A stretch of 64,000 nucleotides of DNA from Amyloporia xantha. Lineage: Eukaryota > Basidiomycota > Agaricomycetes > Polyporales > Adustoporiaceae. The DNA lies in assembly GCA_036971615.1 (NCBI GenBank), contig JAYKKR010000006.1, positions 186,001 through 250,000 of the forward strand. The letters are read 5' to 3'. Under the pieces are notes generated by a model. That model was given only the letters and a program-made list of their open reading frames with translations. It was not told where the DNA came from and did no database searches. Numbering within the stretch: the first letter of the stretch is position 1; every line of letters begins with the position of its first letter. The position numbers were made by a program, and so were the translations under genes. Below, one piece after another: positions 45,832-57,970 of the stretch.

Positions 45832-46844
45832 TACAGCACGGTATATGGAAGTCTCTGGTCAAGTTGTAATGACTGCGGGTGGCACAGTCAACCCTATGCG
45901 CTATGCGACATAAGTCATCTAAGACATCAATGGCTGCTTTGTTTACCGCCCACATCGCCACTAGCTGACCTGGAATGGTCTAGCGGGGTGCTCAACAGCC
46001 TTCGACTGTCCGCACAGAGCAGGTTCAAGGTAGACATCGGGGGGGGTCGATATTCTTCGGGAGAGATGGACCAAAGATACACTAGTGGGAAGTAGGAAGG
46101 CGTACCTGAGAGCGGGTCACAATAACTAGAAGGCCTCCTTTCTATATCAAGCGCTTGTCACTATTGATAGACAGCTGTCAGTGGTAACGAGAAAAATACA
46201 ATGACCTTGGCGCTCGCTGTCATAGTCAATGATGCAGTCCATGTATGTTGGAACAGAAGCGCCGGTACATTTGTTGTGTTCCGAATTTCATTGAAAATAA
46301 GCTTGGGTAGCCATACAGCCTTACCATCATGTCACTTTAAAGTTCCGTAGATAACATTTATGATTATCTGTTGAACAGGATGGTCGGGCGAGCTGCCAGT
46401 GGAAATGTCGAGTAGCCGGCGAAATACACATGGGGGATGAGACGATGGTTGGCAAAATTTGTCAATGTTGCCGTCAGTCCATACACTGCTGCAGCTCAGC
46501 GCAAGACTTTCATATTGGCGATGGAGAGGGATTTTTCGGAACTGACCCGACGTTAATCAACTCGCTGTCGACATTGATCAGCAGAGGCTCCTACACACAA
46601 AGGACAGAATAACAACATAAAGTACTATGTCTGTAGTGCTCTCGCTCTATCATCAATAGCGTTAACATAAGCTTTGACGAACAGACCCACCATTGCTGAC
46701 GGTCCCGAGGTCCCGACGAGTCGATAATATACATCAATTTGATGGTGATCATATAGAACTTCAGAGTGATCTACACTGATGATGCGCCTGCCACAACCAC
46801 GACAGCTTATTCAGAAACCGGGCAGAGTATAGAGCCTGCCACGC
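45832..46844. other. intergenic, no gene recognised
   Basis: Upstream region of the arrestin-like gene and 3' flank of the metallo-hydrolase. No coding sequence or repeat recognised. Confidence 0.45.
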
Positions 46845-47862
46845 CTATCTTCTCTCGATCTGCGCTTTCGCCCAATCATTTAGCGCCTGGGGGAACAACG
46901 GCATTTCATCCAGCCTTTCTGCTTCGTGCGCCAAGATGACCACCACGTTGTCGGCCTTGCTCATTTCCTTCAGCCTCTCCACGGTGTCCCGCGCAGCCGC
47001 GATGTCGTGATGGTTCTCCCGACTCACAAGGCGCTCGCCGGGATTGTAGCACTGGCGATTGTGGCAGCAGTCCGCGGCAAGCAGCACAAATGCATTGGGA
47101 GCGACCCGCACGAGAGCGGCGAGGTGGCCTGCGAGGTGACCCGGGGCATCGACCAGGTAGAGGGATCCGTCACCGAAGAAGTCGACACCGCGGCCAAACG
47201 CGCCGATCGGCGAGACAAGGCGCGATGGCGGTACCTCCTGGTCGAATCGCACATAGCGTACCTTCTGCCCCGCAGGCCATTCGGGCCAGAGACTGTCTGG
47301 ATCTTGCGGGTAGGGGTTCCTCATCAGTTCTGCGGTGTCTTGCCCCACCACGACCTCTGCAAACGCGAATGGCCGCAGATCTCCAACGTGGTCGAAATGC
47401 AGATGGCTGGAACGGACAGCTCATGGTCGTTATTGAGCAGTATATACGCCCATAAGACAATGTACCTGTAAATGACCGTCTTGATTGAGCTCGGCGAGAC
47501 GTGCCCTTCGTCCAGGAGATCGGCTACATCCTTAGGACAGTCCACCTGGAACTCTTCCACCGTCTCGTCCCACGCCGGAGGATATCCTTTACCGTGCTTG
47601 AACACGGCCGTCCTTCAGCTCAGCTGAAATCAGTAGTAGATACTGTGCAACGTACCTTCCTCAGTCCCAAATCGAACATAATCCTCCCGTGCGCCTCATG
47701 CTCGAGTAAAAATGCCAAGCTCGGCACCACAGAACCGCCATCCTTGCCTATGGAATCCTCGAAGACGTCACCATACGGTAGGTGAAGTGAGCCTGCGTGC
47801 AACGCGGAGACAGAGACGTACTCCTGCCCCGCAGTGTCTGAAGGCAGAACGATGTTCGCCAT
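46845..47862 (-). CDS. metallo-beta-lactamase-fold hydrolase, N-acyl homoserine lactonase-like
   Basis: Three exons, 47656-47862, 47466-47596, 46845-47406, total 900 nt (299 aa), introns 58 and 59 nt. The zinc-binding HxHxDH motif lies in SHLHFDHVGDL at the start of exon 3. It is followed by the GH of VDAPGHLAGHLAALV, the Asp of VLLAADCCHNRQCY and the His of VVVILAHEAE. These are the metal ligands of the family in the right order. N-terminal sequence (GSVVPSLAFLLEHEAHGRIM, FDLGLRK) is that of AiiA-type lactonases, which open lactone rings. Similar fungal enzymes are often annotated this way without a proven substrate. No signal peptide. Function as a hydrolase is secure; lactonase is inferred. 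Confidence 0.88.
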
Positions 47863-48313
47863 TGATTCGAGTGTTAGGGACCGTGTAGCCTGCTCGAAGT
47901 GAGTTACGATTATCGCTAGCGTCCGCCGTCCGAGGTATGGCTCCTATATATGTACAATATAGCAATCGTCGAGAACGCGACGACGTCGACGTCGCTAGAC
48001 CGATCCAAGACCAGACCACCAGTCATCCCAAAGGTGATTTTAGCGGTACGATTTGTCGTTAGAATAGCACGCACAAATCGGAGATGTCTAAGCTGCAGCC
48101 GCGTTTGTGACTACAACTCTCATCTTCAAAGTCTACCGACTCGAAAGCGCTGTGCTCGCGTTGCCTGACTGCAATGAAACTCGCACACACTCACACCGGA
48201 ATTCCAGCCAGCAATAAATTGCAGTATTCTACTTCTCTCCGCGCAACCTACATTATCAAACTTCAAGTACGTATTACTTCGAGCCTACGCTCATCCTTTT
48301 GTGTCCCCCTCCT
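47863..48313. other. intergenic, no gene recognised
   Basis: 451 bp between the start of the metallo-hydrolase and the end of the phosphatase, both on the minus strand. It probably holds the hydrolase promoter. Confidence 0.5.
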
Positions 48314-50336
48314 CTAGATCGCCATCCGCCCGTTCGTGAGCAAGTCCGGGTACGGCACCGGGAAGTCCGCAAAACAGTCGTACGCAAAGTTGACTTCCTC
48401 AATGCGCTGCTGCATGCCCTTGATGAAGTTGTCCAGCTGGCACAGACCGTCCTTGTTCGGCGTCTCGCAGTGCGCGATGCCCGTCAGCGGCACCGCGCCG
48501 TCGTTCAGCAGGAAGCGGATGAACTTGTCCGCGGACCCAGTGGGAGATACAGACGCGGGGCAGGACATGACCTGCCCGACGAGGTTGGACGCGAACGGCG
48601 CGATCAACTGCGTGTGGTAGGTCTGTGCGATGCCATGTGAGCGAGACTACACAATAAAAGGTAAGAAGCATATACCTGATCGAAGGGAATGTGGTCAACC
48701 GGGAGGGGGCCGTTCGCAGCAAAGGACGTGAAGTTCAGCGCGGTCACGACTGTACGAAGACATGACAGCGTAAACGATATGATCGTGTCCCCGAGGCGAG
48801 GCTACTTACTGTTCGCAATGACGGTATCGTGCGTGGCATCCATGTAGATCGGCTGGTCCAATGGGAACGTGATGTTGTTCCCGTCCAGCGTGCCATTCGT
48901 CGTCGAGTCAAACACCGTCATGGGTGTCTTGGTCAGGCGTGCCACCAGTTCCTGGACATAGCCGATACCTTGCGCGGCCGTGGCAGGGTTACCTGGACCG
49001 TCGCCATACCAGAACTCCAAGTCTGCGTACGTTGGACAATCAGAACAAAGATTTCCCGAAGCAAACACAGCAGCCGACTCACCCAAGCCGTACTCAAAGC
49101 CCTGCCACTCTTCTTCCGTGAACAGGTCGCAGAACTCGGAATACCCAATCGAGACGGTCTCGTACGCGCAGAGCTCCTGCATCGCGTGCACCGTCGACAC
49201 GTCCAGCTCCACGCCATCAATGTACTGCTGCAGCCGCGTCACCGTGTCCTTGAGGTAGACCTCCGTCCAATTCCCCTCGTACCAGTCGCCCATCTCATAG
49301 AACACGTTGTTCCCGTTCGGGCACGCGTTCCACGGAGCCAGCGTGTTGTTGTAGCCATCCTCCTCGATGATGATTTCCTCGTAATAGGACGTGGGATAGT
49401 GCTCAAGGCCGAAGAAGCCGGCAGCCCAGTTCTGACTTCAGAAACGTCAGAGTCTCGGATGGGAGAATCACGGTTCGTACTCACGCAGACTGCACCATAC
49501 GGTCTGGCAACAACATATAAGCTACTGCCTCGTCACACGAGCAACGCAGACTCACATTCGGAGGTCGTGCGGAACACCGGGATACCAGTGAAACCATTCA
49601 GCAGCTCGCCATACTTGACCCGGAAAGCAGCACCGAGATCAAAGCTGCTCGAATGTCTATGCTCACTTCGCTTTCCCACACGATGAATGCTGTACTCACA
49701 GCTGCTGTCTGCCAAAGGGAGTCAAGATCTCCGCACCAAGTTTGTAAGTCCATGTGTTCAAGAACTCGAGCGGACCCTTGGCCGCAAAACCGGTGCCGTT
49801 AACCACTGCGACCTGTAGCATCGCCGCGAACTCGCTAGGTGCCGAGCCGGTGGTCGGGTAACGCGCACCGTGCCTCTGGAGAAGATGCACCTGCGTGAGC
49901 TCGCAACCCGCGGGAACTTGAGGCGACGTGTCGGGTAGCCCGAACGCGCCACCGACAGAGAACCAAGGCGAAAGGTTGCCCCAGTAGCGTAGTGGGTTAA
50001 ATGCAGGCGTCGTCCAGGGGTTGATCAGAGGGTAGGTGTCCGACTTGATGGGAGCAGCAGGGGCTGTCTGCGCTGTCTCCGGCTCCGCGCCGGCTACGCG
50101 TTATTTAGGGTTAGACAGTCAGTAGAAGTAGGACGCGAAGACGTACTGGGAGTAGGGCCAGGGAAGCCAACCTGCTCGGCATCGGGAAAGTACGTCTCGT
50201 ATGTCGTGATCGTCGCGGGTGGGATGGGGAAGGTGTCGGTGCTCGTCGAGCCTGCAAAGGCAGATGCGGATTGTGCATACCACGGGGAGGCGGTGGCGAA
50301 GGGCAGGGCGCTCAAGAGAAGGAGCGCGGAGACCAT
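48314..50336 (-). CDS. secreted histidine acid phosphatase (phytase-like)
   Basis: About eight exons on the minus strand, from MVSALLLLSALPFATASP at 50336 to the stop at 48314. The N-terminus is a clear signal peptide. The catalytic RHGxRxP motif is present in HLLQRHGARYPTTGS and the proton-donor HD in IYMDATHDTVIAN. Conserved parts also include LTPFGRQQLFDLGAAFRVKY, RTTSEYRMVQSA, NWAAGFFGL and CPNGNNVFYE. The C-terminus has paired Cys (CETPNKDGLCQLDNFIKGMQ, YDCFADFPVP) as in phytase/PhoA enzymes. It should hydrolyse phosphomonoesters, possibly phytate, outside the cell. An in-frame ATG at 50381 exists, but a TATA-like GGATAAATACC lies only about 10-20 bp before it (50392-50402), so the ATG at 50336 is the better start. 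Several N-x-S/T sites are seen. Confidence 0.88.
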
Positions 50337-53032
50337 ACTGGCACTGGGAGGACGACGCTCGACCCTGGCGAGGATGTTCAAGGCGAGCGGTATTTATCCA
50401 AGCCACTGGCGGCTATAGCCAGCCGGGGATATTGATAGTTGACGTGGGGAGCCCGACGTGCACATGGTCCACCACGATTCATATGCTCGATCGTATCCCC
50501 CGGCTTCCCGTGAGATGAGGGTCAGCATGGCCGGATTCGTGCGAGACTGGCGCTTGGTGTGTGTAGAGAGGTAGCCAATTTCCTATTATCGAGAAGACAT
50601 GTAGTCCAACGATGCGACGGTGAGTAGTGCGTTGGTAGCGCGTCAGGCGAGTGTGGACGAGACAGAAAGGTACGAGATCAAGCGTGATTGCGCTCTCGGC
50701 GCAACTGTTCAACTGTTGCGCAAGTATTTGTCCTTGATCGAATCGGCATCACCATAGCCAAAAACAATCATATCACAAGTACCTGACCGAGTAAGCTCCT
50801 CTTTCGCAATGAGTAGAAATTAAATGGCATAGAGGAGTTGTAGCATTCCCGTATCTCTGCAGGCCTAGGGAACGCCTTCCCCAAGGGATTTCTCACCAGT
50901 CTCCTTTGATTGGCCTCGGGTCGATTACGTCGCCATCTATAAATAGAAACATAGACGCTTATTGTCGACGGTCTCTCCGACTGCACGGGTCGTACTACAT
51001 AGTAGCGGCGGCAGCGCAAGCATTCGGCGACTTGGACGGTGAAGCACAAGCACCTACCTTCCGCGGCCCGGAGTGAGTACATGGGAGATTGGCTATTCTT
51101 TGGTGTAACAGCGAAGAAATGAGAAACCGACTTCACCTAAAGGAAAGTCATAAACACCTGTAATATGGGCGTTCGACAGACACCACGTTCGTGCCATCGC
51201 GCTAAGGTTGCGTCGCAAATAAACGCCTCTTACCTATGACAACCAGGTACTATCTTCCAATTCAGGATATACAGAGTCGCATACGGCATAGCAGCGAGGT
51301 TTGGCGCACTAACGAAGTTCTTTGTGGTATCTTGCCGATATGGCTACCGCAAGAGGGTCATCTTTCCTTGAAAGTCTCAGATGCTAGTCGCTAGCAGTCG
51401 CTAGGCACGTTGTCTGACAAGGATACGACATATGGTGTACATTGGATGTCAGCGTAGATGACAATACCTGAAGAGACCTGAGAAGATGAGAGTGGGGGGC
51501 AAAAATGGATCTCTTTGCGAGACGAAAAGACAGCCTTATATACGGACGAGCGGCGATCGAGAGGAACTCTGCCGGGTAAATGGACGAAAACAGAAGCACT
51601 AGAAGATACCAAATTGGGCAAGACATTTGCCAAACTAGGAATTGAATCGACCTGGGAAGAATGATGAAACTGAGCCCGCTCAACGAAATTATACACACCG
51701 CTGCCTGCCAAAACGCCTCGGGGAGAGATATAGGTAAAGCTGTATGTCGGTTTAGATCCTTTATCATAAAGAATATGAATCCGCGTCAATGGTTTCCCTA
51801 GAACTAAGACTGTCATGCTGCCTCCTGATGAAATGTAAATAGTGCCATTAATATTAATTGTATGCGAGGAGACGGCAATCGGATCGAACACAGAAGGAAC
51901 CGCTTACAGCCGAAACACCCCCCCTTTCACCGAAAGATATCTGCATAATCGGCGAGCTGAGTGCGATATTCACACATGACCTCGTCCTGCTGCATAAAAT
52001 ACAAATTCCGATATAATGGTTGATCAATCTAAAGCTCTGCTTCGAGTTAGAATGGCTCAGACTGAATCAACCAGCACAGGACTCATGCATACTGGTTTTT
52101 CAATGGGGGGTCTTGTCCCGCATCAGTTCAGCGGCTATACAGGGGACATGTATAAATAAAACTTGGTTTGGGCACGGATGCTCTAGATGCCGAGAGATGC
52201 AGATCATGATCATGCACATCTTCTGCGTCTGAATTAGCCTGAGGGGTACAGACTCGGAGAGAGGTTTGTGCGCGCATTCAAGTAGCGAACAATGGCACGC
52301 GAAAGCAGAAGCACCGGGAACGAGCGAGACGCAACAGGGCGTGCAGGTGTCAAGAACGCAAAAGCCACGATCCTGAAAAGTGTTGTGACAGAGTATACGG
52401 ATGATTAGACTGTATGTCGATACGCACTGAAGCATTTCTGGTCCCTGTGACATGACCTGTCTCAAGCGATTGAGGGACATTCAAAGAGATAATTTTCATG
52501 AGGACAGCTCTGAGATAATTGCGGCTTTCTTTCAAATGAACCACGAAGCTTCCAGGTTCTCAAGATAAACGGTTAGGAACACTGCCAATTGCAGTAGTCC
52601 TATGTACTTCCAGGGCTAGCGGATACATCCACATGATTCGACGGGGAAACATAGGGTGATGATTACTGCAGTGGCTCTTCAGCAGGCTTATATTAGATTC
52701 TATGTGTAAATTTAGGAGTTCCAGGACCACAAGAAGCTGACAAGATGAAAAGCGAAGGCTCGGAAGCTGAGGGAGACCGCCACGCACTCGCCGCGAGAGG
52801 CATCATGCTAATTTGTTATAACCCTAACCAGAATGGCACGAATCGCTATCACTGCTGTGAGTCCTCTCAGAGTCTCTGTCTTGCGCCAGACGACGAACAC
52901 CATACTGTTGTTATACTAGCAGACCCACCTCTCCCATTTGTTTCAGACTCGTTTTTGTTGTGCTTTGCTATCAAATTTCTGGAGCTTGGCATCGATCCAT
53001 AGGCGAACTCGAATGTCAGGGGCATTAGACGA
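50337..53032. other. gene-poor interval with one doubtful frame
   Basis: 2.7 kb between the phosphatase and DNA polymerase gamma. The only long openings are two overlapping minus-strand frames (51384-51767 and 51391-51891, the second 166 codons). Neither resembles a known family nor joins to convincing exons. The rest looks non-coding. Confidence 0.4.
50392..50402 (-). promoter_or_regulatory. TATA-like element of the histidine acid phosphatase gene
   Basis: Minus-strand GGATAAATACC, about 56-66 bp before the chosen ATG at 50336. The position argues against the upstream in-frame ATG at 50381. Confidence 0.45.
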
Positions 53033-56000
53033 ATGCTACCAAAAATCACTACGGCATCCGGACGATCTCGACTGTTTCATTCTTCTGTGTCCCAGTCTGC
53101 TCTTCAGCAAAAGCAGCTGCCACGCCAGGTTGGCTCACGCGTTCACAGCGGTAGACAAAAAGCTGAGTTTCAGAAGGAGAGCACGATCCAAAAGAAAGAT
53201 GAGAGACAGGTGTCCAACAGTGAGTTCATCGCGCGTACGATATCAGTCTGAGCGCCAGGTCTTAATCGAATCAGCAGTCAGACGCAACGAGCTGGGAGTC
53301 CAGCTACTCGCGCGAAAGCTGCATGCCCAAATCTTCCGCAATGTCTCCTTCCCGGCCCCCAGCCCTTCATACGTGCGGGTCGCGCAGGACCATCTCCGCA
53401 TGCACGGACTCGACCCCTCTCAGGGCTCAGTCCTCCCCGACACGACGTTCACACTTCCCCCCTTGCAAGGCCGCACTTTGGACGAGCACTTCTACCGTAT
53501 CGGATCCTCCGCGGCGCACCCGTGGCTTGCGCTCGCCAAGGAGCTCTCAGGGGCGGAATTACCTCCGAAGCCTGACCACTGGAATGTACAGGCAGGATGG
53601 ACGAGGTATCTCTACCAGCCAGACGGCTCCAGCTACTACGAGGCGGTCGAGTATCCCGCGTTTGATGGAAGTCCAGAGCAGATGCTGGTGTTCGACGTCG
53701 AGACAATGCCGGAGTACAGCCCATATCCGGTCATGGCCTGCGCCGTGTCGAAGAACGCATGGTACTCCTGGATCTCGCCATGGTTGCTCGGCGAGACCGA
53801 TGATGTCAAACACCTAATCCCTATCGGCGATCCGGCTGTTCCCCGCGTAGTCGTTGGCCATAATGTCTCGTATGATCGCGGGAGGATACGCGAGGAATAC
53901 AACATCGACCCTACCCAGACTCGTTTTCCTCGACACGATGGCACTCCATGTCGCCGTGAAAGGCATCTCGTCTCACCAGCGGCCCGCCTGGAACCAATAT
54001 CGCAAGTCCAAGGAAAAGGTGCAGGAGCGGAAGGAAGAAGCTATTGATACCGTTCTCCAGCTCATGCGGCACGCCGACGAGATTCGCCAGGCAGAGACGA
54101 ATGTCGCGAAGAAGGAAGAGCTGGGCCGGCTTCTACGCGAGATGGAGGAAAGCCTTCCGCAGCTGCAAGCAGAGGACTTTGTCGAGCCCGACGAGGAGGA
54201 GCTCACATCGAAGCGCTGGGAGGAGCTCACTTCCGCCAATTCGCTCGCTGACGTCGCAAAGTTGCATTGCGACATTGAGATGGACAAGCAGATACGGAAC
54301 GACTTCATGAAGTGCTCACCTGCGGAAATCTTGGACGGCGTTCAGGACTATCTGTCGTACTGCGCTACGGACGTGGCGGTGACGCATGCGGTCTTCTCGA
54401 AGACGCTGCCGGCCTTCCTTACTGCTTGCCCCAGCCCAGTCTCGTTCGCGGGCGTTCTTACAATGGGCTCAAGCCTTCTCACGGTGAACGAGGAATGGGA
54501 TGCGTATCTCGCCAATGCGGAACGTACCTACAAGGAGCTTGAAGACAAAGTGAAGGAGCGGCTTCTCGATCTCGCGCACCAGGCAAAAGAGCTGATGCAC
54601 ACCGAAGAGTGGAAGTCGGACGTCTGGCTGAGCCAGCTAGACTGGACTCCGAAGGTTGTGGGCAAATCGAGAGGTGTTGTCTCTTCAGACGTCAGTAGTT
54701 CCCACCGTAGCCGAGTTCGGTATTGACAATTTGCATTTATTCAGGCTGTTCCCGAGCTTGATGATGCTGACAATATGCCAGAAGAGCCTATCAATGCAGT
54801 TCAACCGCTTGGCATGATCCCCGCTTGGTATCAAGAGTTGCTCAAACAAGGCCCATTCCATGCGAGCGTGATCAACCGGACGTTGACGCTTCTACTCCGG
54901 CTCTCCTTCGATGGACATCCCTTGCAGTACAGTAAGACAGAGAAGTGGCACTACCTAGTCGATGGCCAGGTCCACCGTCTCCCAACCGCCGGAAGCACCA
55001 AGACAATCACTATTCTCAGCCCCAAACACGGTGTCCCCGCTTTGAAAGGTGGACGGATGACATGTAGCGATCCCGAGCTTGCAATGGCCATCTCACTGGG
55101 GGATATGTCATCAGCAACCGCAGCCGGCATATCTACTCTGGCTGAGCAGATAGCAGGTATGGACACAGAAGAGATCGATGGCGATCCCTGGCTGCGACAG
55201 CTTGACTGGAAACCAGTCCGGCATGCCGTCAATGGCACTGCTCCAGCGAAGACTAAAAAGGCCACGAAAGCCTCCGCATCAGCAGCGTCAAAAGCCGCCC
55301 GCGTGCACTGGCCAAAGTGGTACTGGGATCTTGCGAAGCCCAAGAAGGACGCACTGCCGGGCTCGCTCGACCTTACCGTCCGTAACCGGTTCGCCCCCCT
55401 CCTGCTGCGCCTGTCGTGGCGAGGCTGGCCACTCTTCCACTCGCGCGAGCACGGTTGGTGCTTCCGCGTCCCCACCTCCGCGCAACTCGAGACACGCGCG
55501 GCCTCCCTGGCGTTCGTCAACCCCGCCGATGCCGCTTTGCTTGAGGCGTCGCAGGACGGATACATTTTCTACAAACTGCCCCACAAAGACGGCGAGCAGG
55601 CGAACGTGGGGAGTCCGCTGGGCAAGACGTTCATCAAGTACGCGCAGGACGGGACGCTGACGAGCCCCGGGGACGAGGCGAAGGAGGCGCTGGACATGAA
55701 CGCGCAGTGCAGCTACTGGATCAGCGCACGGGATCGCGTCCTGAAGCAGATGGTTGTCTGGCAGGACGCGCACCTCAGCATCGGCGTCGCGCCGCCGGAG
55801 GACCCCGCGAAGAAGTGGGGCATCATCCTCCCGCAGGTGATCACGATGGGCACCGTCACGCGCCGCGCGATCGAAGAAGACATGGCTGACCGCGAGCAAC
55901 GCCAAGGCGAACCGCGTCGGCTCCGAGCTCAAGGCGATGGTGCGCGCGCCCGCGGGGTACGCCATCGTCGGCGCGGATGTCGACTCGGAGGAGCTCTGGA

Positions 56001-57187
56001 TCTCGAGCGTCATGGGCGACGCGCAGTTTGGCCTGCACGGCGCGACTGCGATCGGGTGGATGACGTTAGAGGGCACCAAGGCTGCGGGCACGGATCTGCA
56101 TTCGAAGACTGCGAGCATCCTCGGGATTTCCCGCGACCAGGCGAAGGTGTTTAATTATTCGCGGATCTACGGGGCGGGGATGCGGCACGCTGTGCTACTT
56201 TTGCTGCAGTCTAACGCTGGGATGCTCCCGGAGCAGGCGGAGAAGCTCGCGCAGAACCTGTACGCGTCGACGAAAGGCAAGAACACCCACCGCACTGACA
56301 TGTTCGGCCGCAAGTTCTGGTATGGCGGGACGGAGAGCTTCGTCTTCAACAAGCTAGAAGAAATTGCGCTCTCCGACCGGCCACAGACGCCTGCGCTCGG
56401 GTGCGGAGTGACGTATGCGCTGTCGAAGGAGTACCTGCCTGCGACGTTCGGGGCAGACTACATGCCATCGCGCATCAACTGGGTGGTCCAGTCGTCTGGA
56501 GTCGACTACCTGCATCTCCTGATCGTCGCCATGGACCATCTCATCAAAAAATACGGGATCCAGGCGCGCTACCTCATCTCGGTCCACGATGAGCTGCGAT
56601 ACCTAGTCAAGGAGGAGGACCGCTACAGAGCTGCACTAGCTCTGCAGATTGCGAATCTGTGGACGCGCAGTTTGTTCGCGTACAGATTGGGCATGGACGA
56701 TCTGCCGCAGGGCGTAGCGTTCTTCTCCGCGGTCGACATCGACAAGGTCTTGCGGAAAGAAGTCGACATGCCCTGTGTGACGCCCTCGCAGCCGATTCCC
56801 ATTCCGCCTGGGGAGAGTTTAGACATTGCGAAGGTGCTAGCAAAGACGCACGGCGGCTCGCTGTGGTCTGATGGTGCTCCAATGGTTGAAAATGACGGCC
56901 TTGACTGCGGGGGAAGTCTGGTAGGCTACCGTCAGCCCGACTGTCTGGTGCACCGCGCAGATGGTGCTGCGTGGCTACGTGCGCAGGCGACGTCCGATCT
57001 AGAGGAGATCAGACAGCTCGCGAGAGAACAGAGGGGGAGGTACGGCGCAGCGGGCAAGCAGAAAAGTAAGACTAGTAATTCTAATAGACTGAAGCGTTTG
57101 AAGAGAGTCAGGGCACTGGGTGATGGAAATGGGGTGGATTGGAATAACACGATCGAGCAGCTGCTCAGGTCTCTGGATATGTCTTAA
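53033..57187 (+). CDS. MIP1: mitochondrial DNA polymerase gamma (Mip1), two one-base frame breaks
   Basis: Three exons, 53033-53219, 53278-54690, 54745-57187. Their 4043 nt are two more than a multiple of three, giving about 1346 aa if both breaks are discounted. The N-terminus ([20 protein letters not shown]) is a mitochondrial presequence. Exonuclease motifs: [10 protein letters not shown] (Exo I), [18 protein letters not shown] (Exo II), [15 protein letters not shown] (Exo III). Polymerase motifs: [19 protein letters not shown] (A), [16 protein letters not shown] (B), [13 protein letters not shown] (C). The C-terminal tail is basic. It replicates and repairs mitochondrial DNA. The frame shifts at the T4 run 53924-53927 (between IDPTQTR and FLDTMALHV) and near 55874-55880 (between VTRRAIE and [10 protein letters not shown]); each looks like one inserted base. 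Introns cannot explain either. Because the enzyme is essential, errors in the sequence are more likely than a dead gene. Confidence 0.93.
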
Positions 57188-57970
57188 CTTCGTGGCTTCC
57201 GCATAACTTATAGTACTTATTGTATGCACCCGGGGACTATTTTGCTTCTCCTATAGTAGTACATTATATGACATCTATTTGACGCTCGGAGTTGCTGTGC
57301 ACGAACGCCGTTCCAGCTTCCTGGCACCGGCGTCACTGGGACAATGGCGGCCGCAGCCCCGCGCCGTTCGCCCGACGCAGCGGGCAACAGGCCGGGTGTC
57401 AGGAAGATGGATCGGTGTCGGCGGCGGCGGCTACGGGATGCCCTTTGCCCTTCGGACCTGCGGCGGGCGGAGTCCTGTGTCTTCTGCGAACAAGGCGGCG
57501 GTCCAGGAAGGCAACCGAGTATCATGCGGCGGGCTTCGAGGCTCCCGCCAGCGACACGCGCATCAGGCGGAGCGGTCCACAGGCGCGCGCGATACCCGAT
57601 CGGGAAGGAGCGTGGTTTCTCCATTTGGGAATTACCGCCTGCCGACGTGGGAACGGGCGCTCGGCATTGACAGGCGGCGGTGATGGATAGCGATAAGACG
57701 GGAGTTGTGCCACTCAGAGGCGCGTCGGGCTGCGACAGCCATATGACTCGTGCTTCCTGCCGACCAAACTATATCCTGCCCCGCATTGTTGCCCTTGGTG
57801 GGCGCACACAACATGCGCCGTATAAATGGCCTCCCGCCGAGGGGCGGTCTCTGCACGGAGCTCACCCGCCCCCCGCCCTCCACTACTGTCCCCGCCTGCC
57901 TCCCGCACATATTCCTCGCCGTCCCCATTTACTGTCCTACATACCCTCTCCGTGACAAAGCCATCACACC
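57188..57970. other. intergenic, GC-rich, no gene recognised
   Basis: GC-rich region with overlapping long frames in several phases on both strands (57217-57928), the usual picture for GC-rich non-coding DNA. A TATAAAT at 57822-57828 lies about 143 bp upstream of the DUF6699 start codon. Confidence 0.4.

Noticed and set aside
51391..51891. 166-codon minus-strand frame (starts MFDPIAVSSH)
   Set aside because: Overlaps another long frame in a different phase, no recognised domain, no convincing exon partners. Might be a real orphan but cannot be supported.
53920..55884. Programmed translational frameshifting in polymerase gamma
   Set aside because: Two separate shifts without a slippery or stimulatory structure, each explained by one extra base; sequence error is simpler.
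55288..56118. 276-codon minus-strand frame opposite polymerase gamma
   Set aside because: Shadow frame in a GC-rich exon; the plus strand encodes recognised polymerase sequence.
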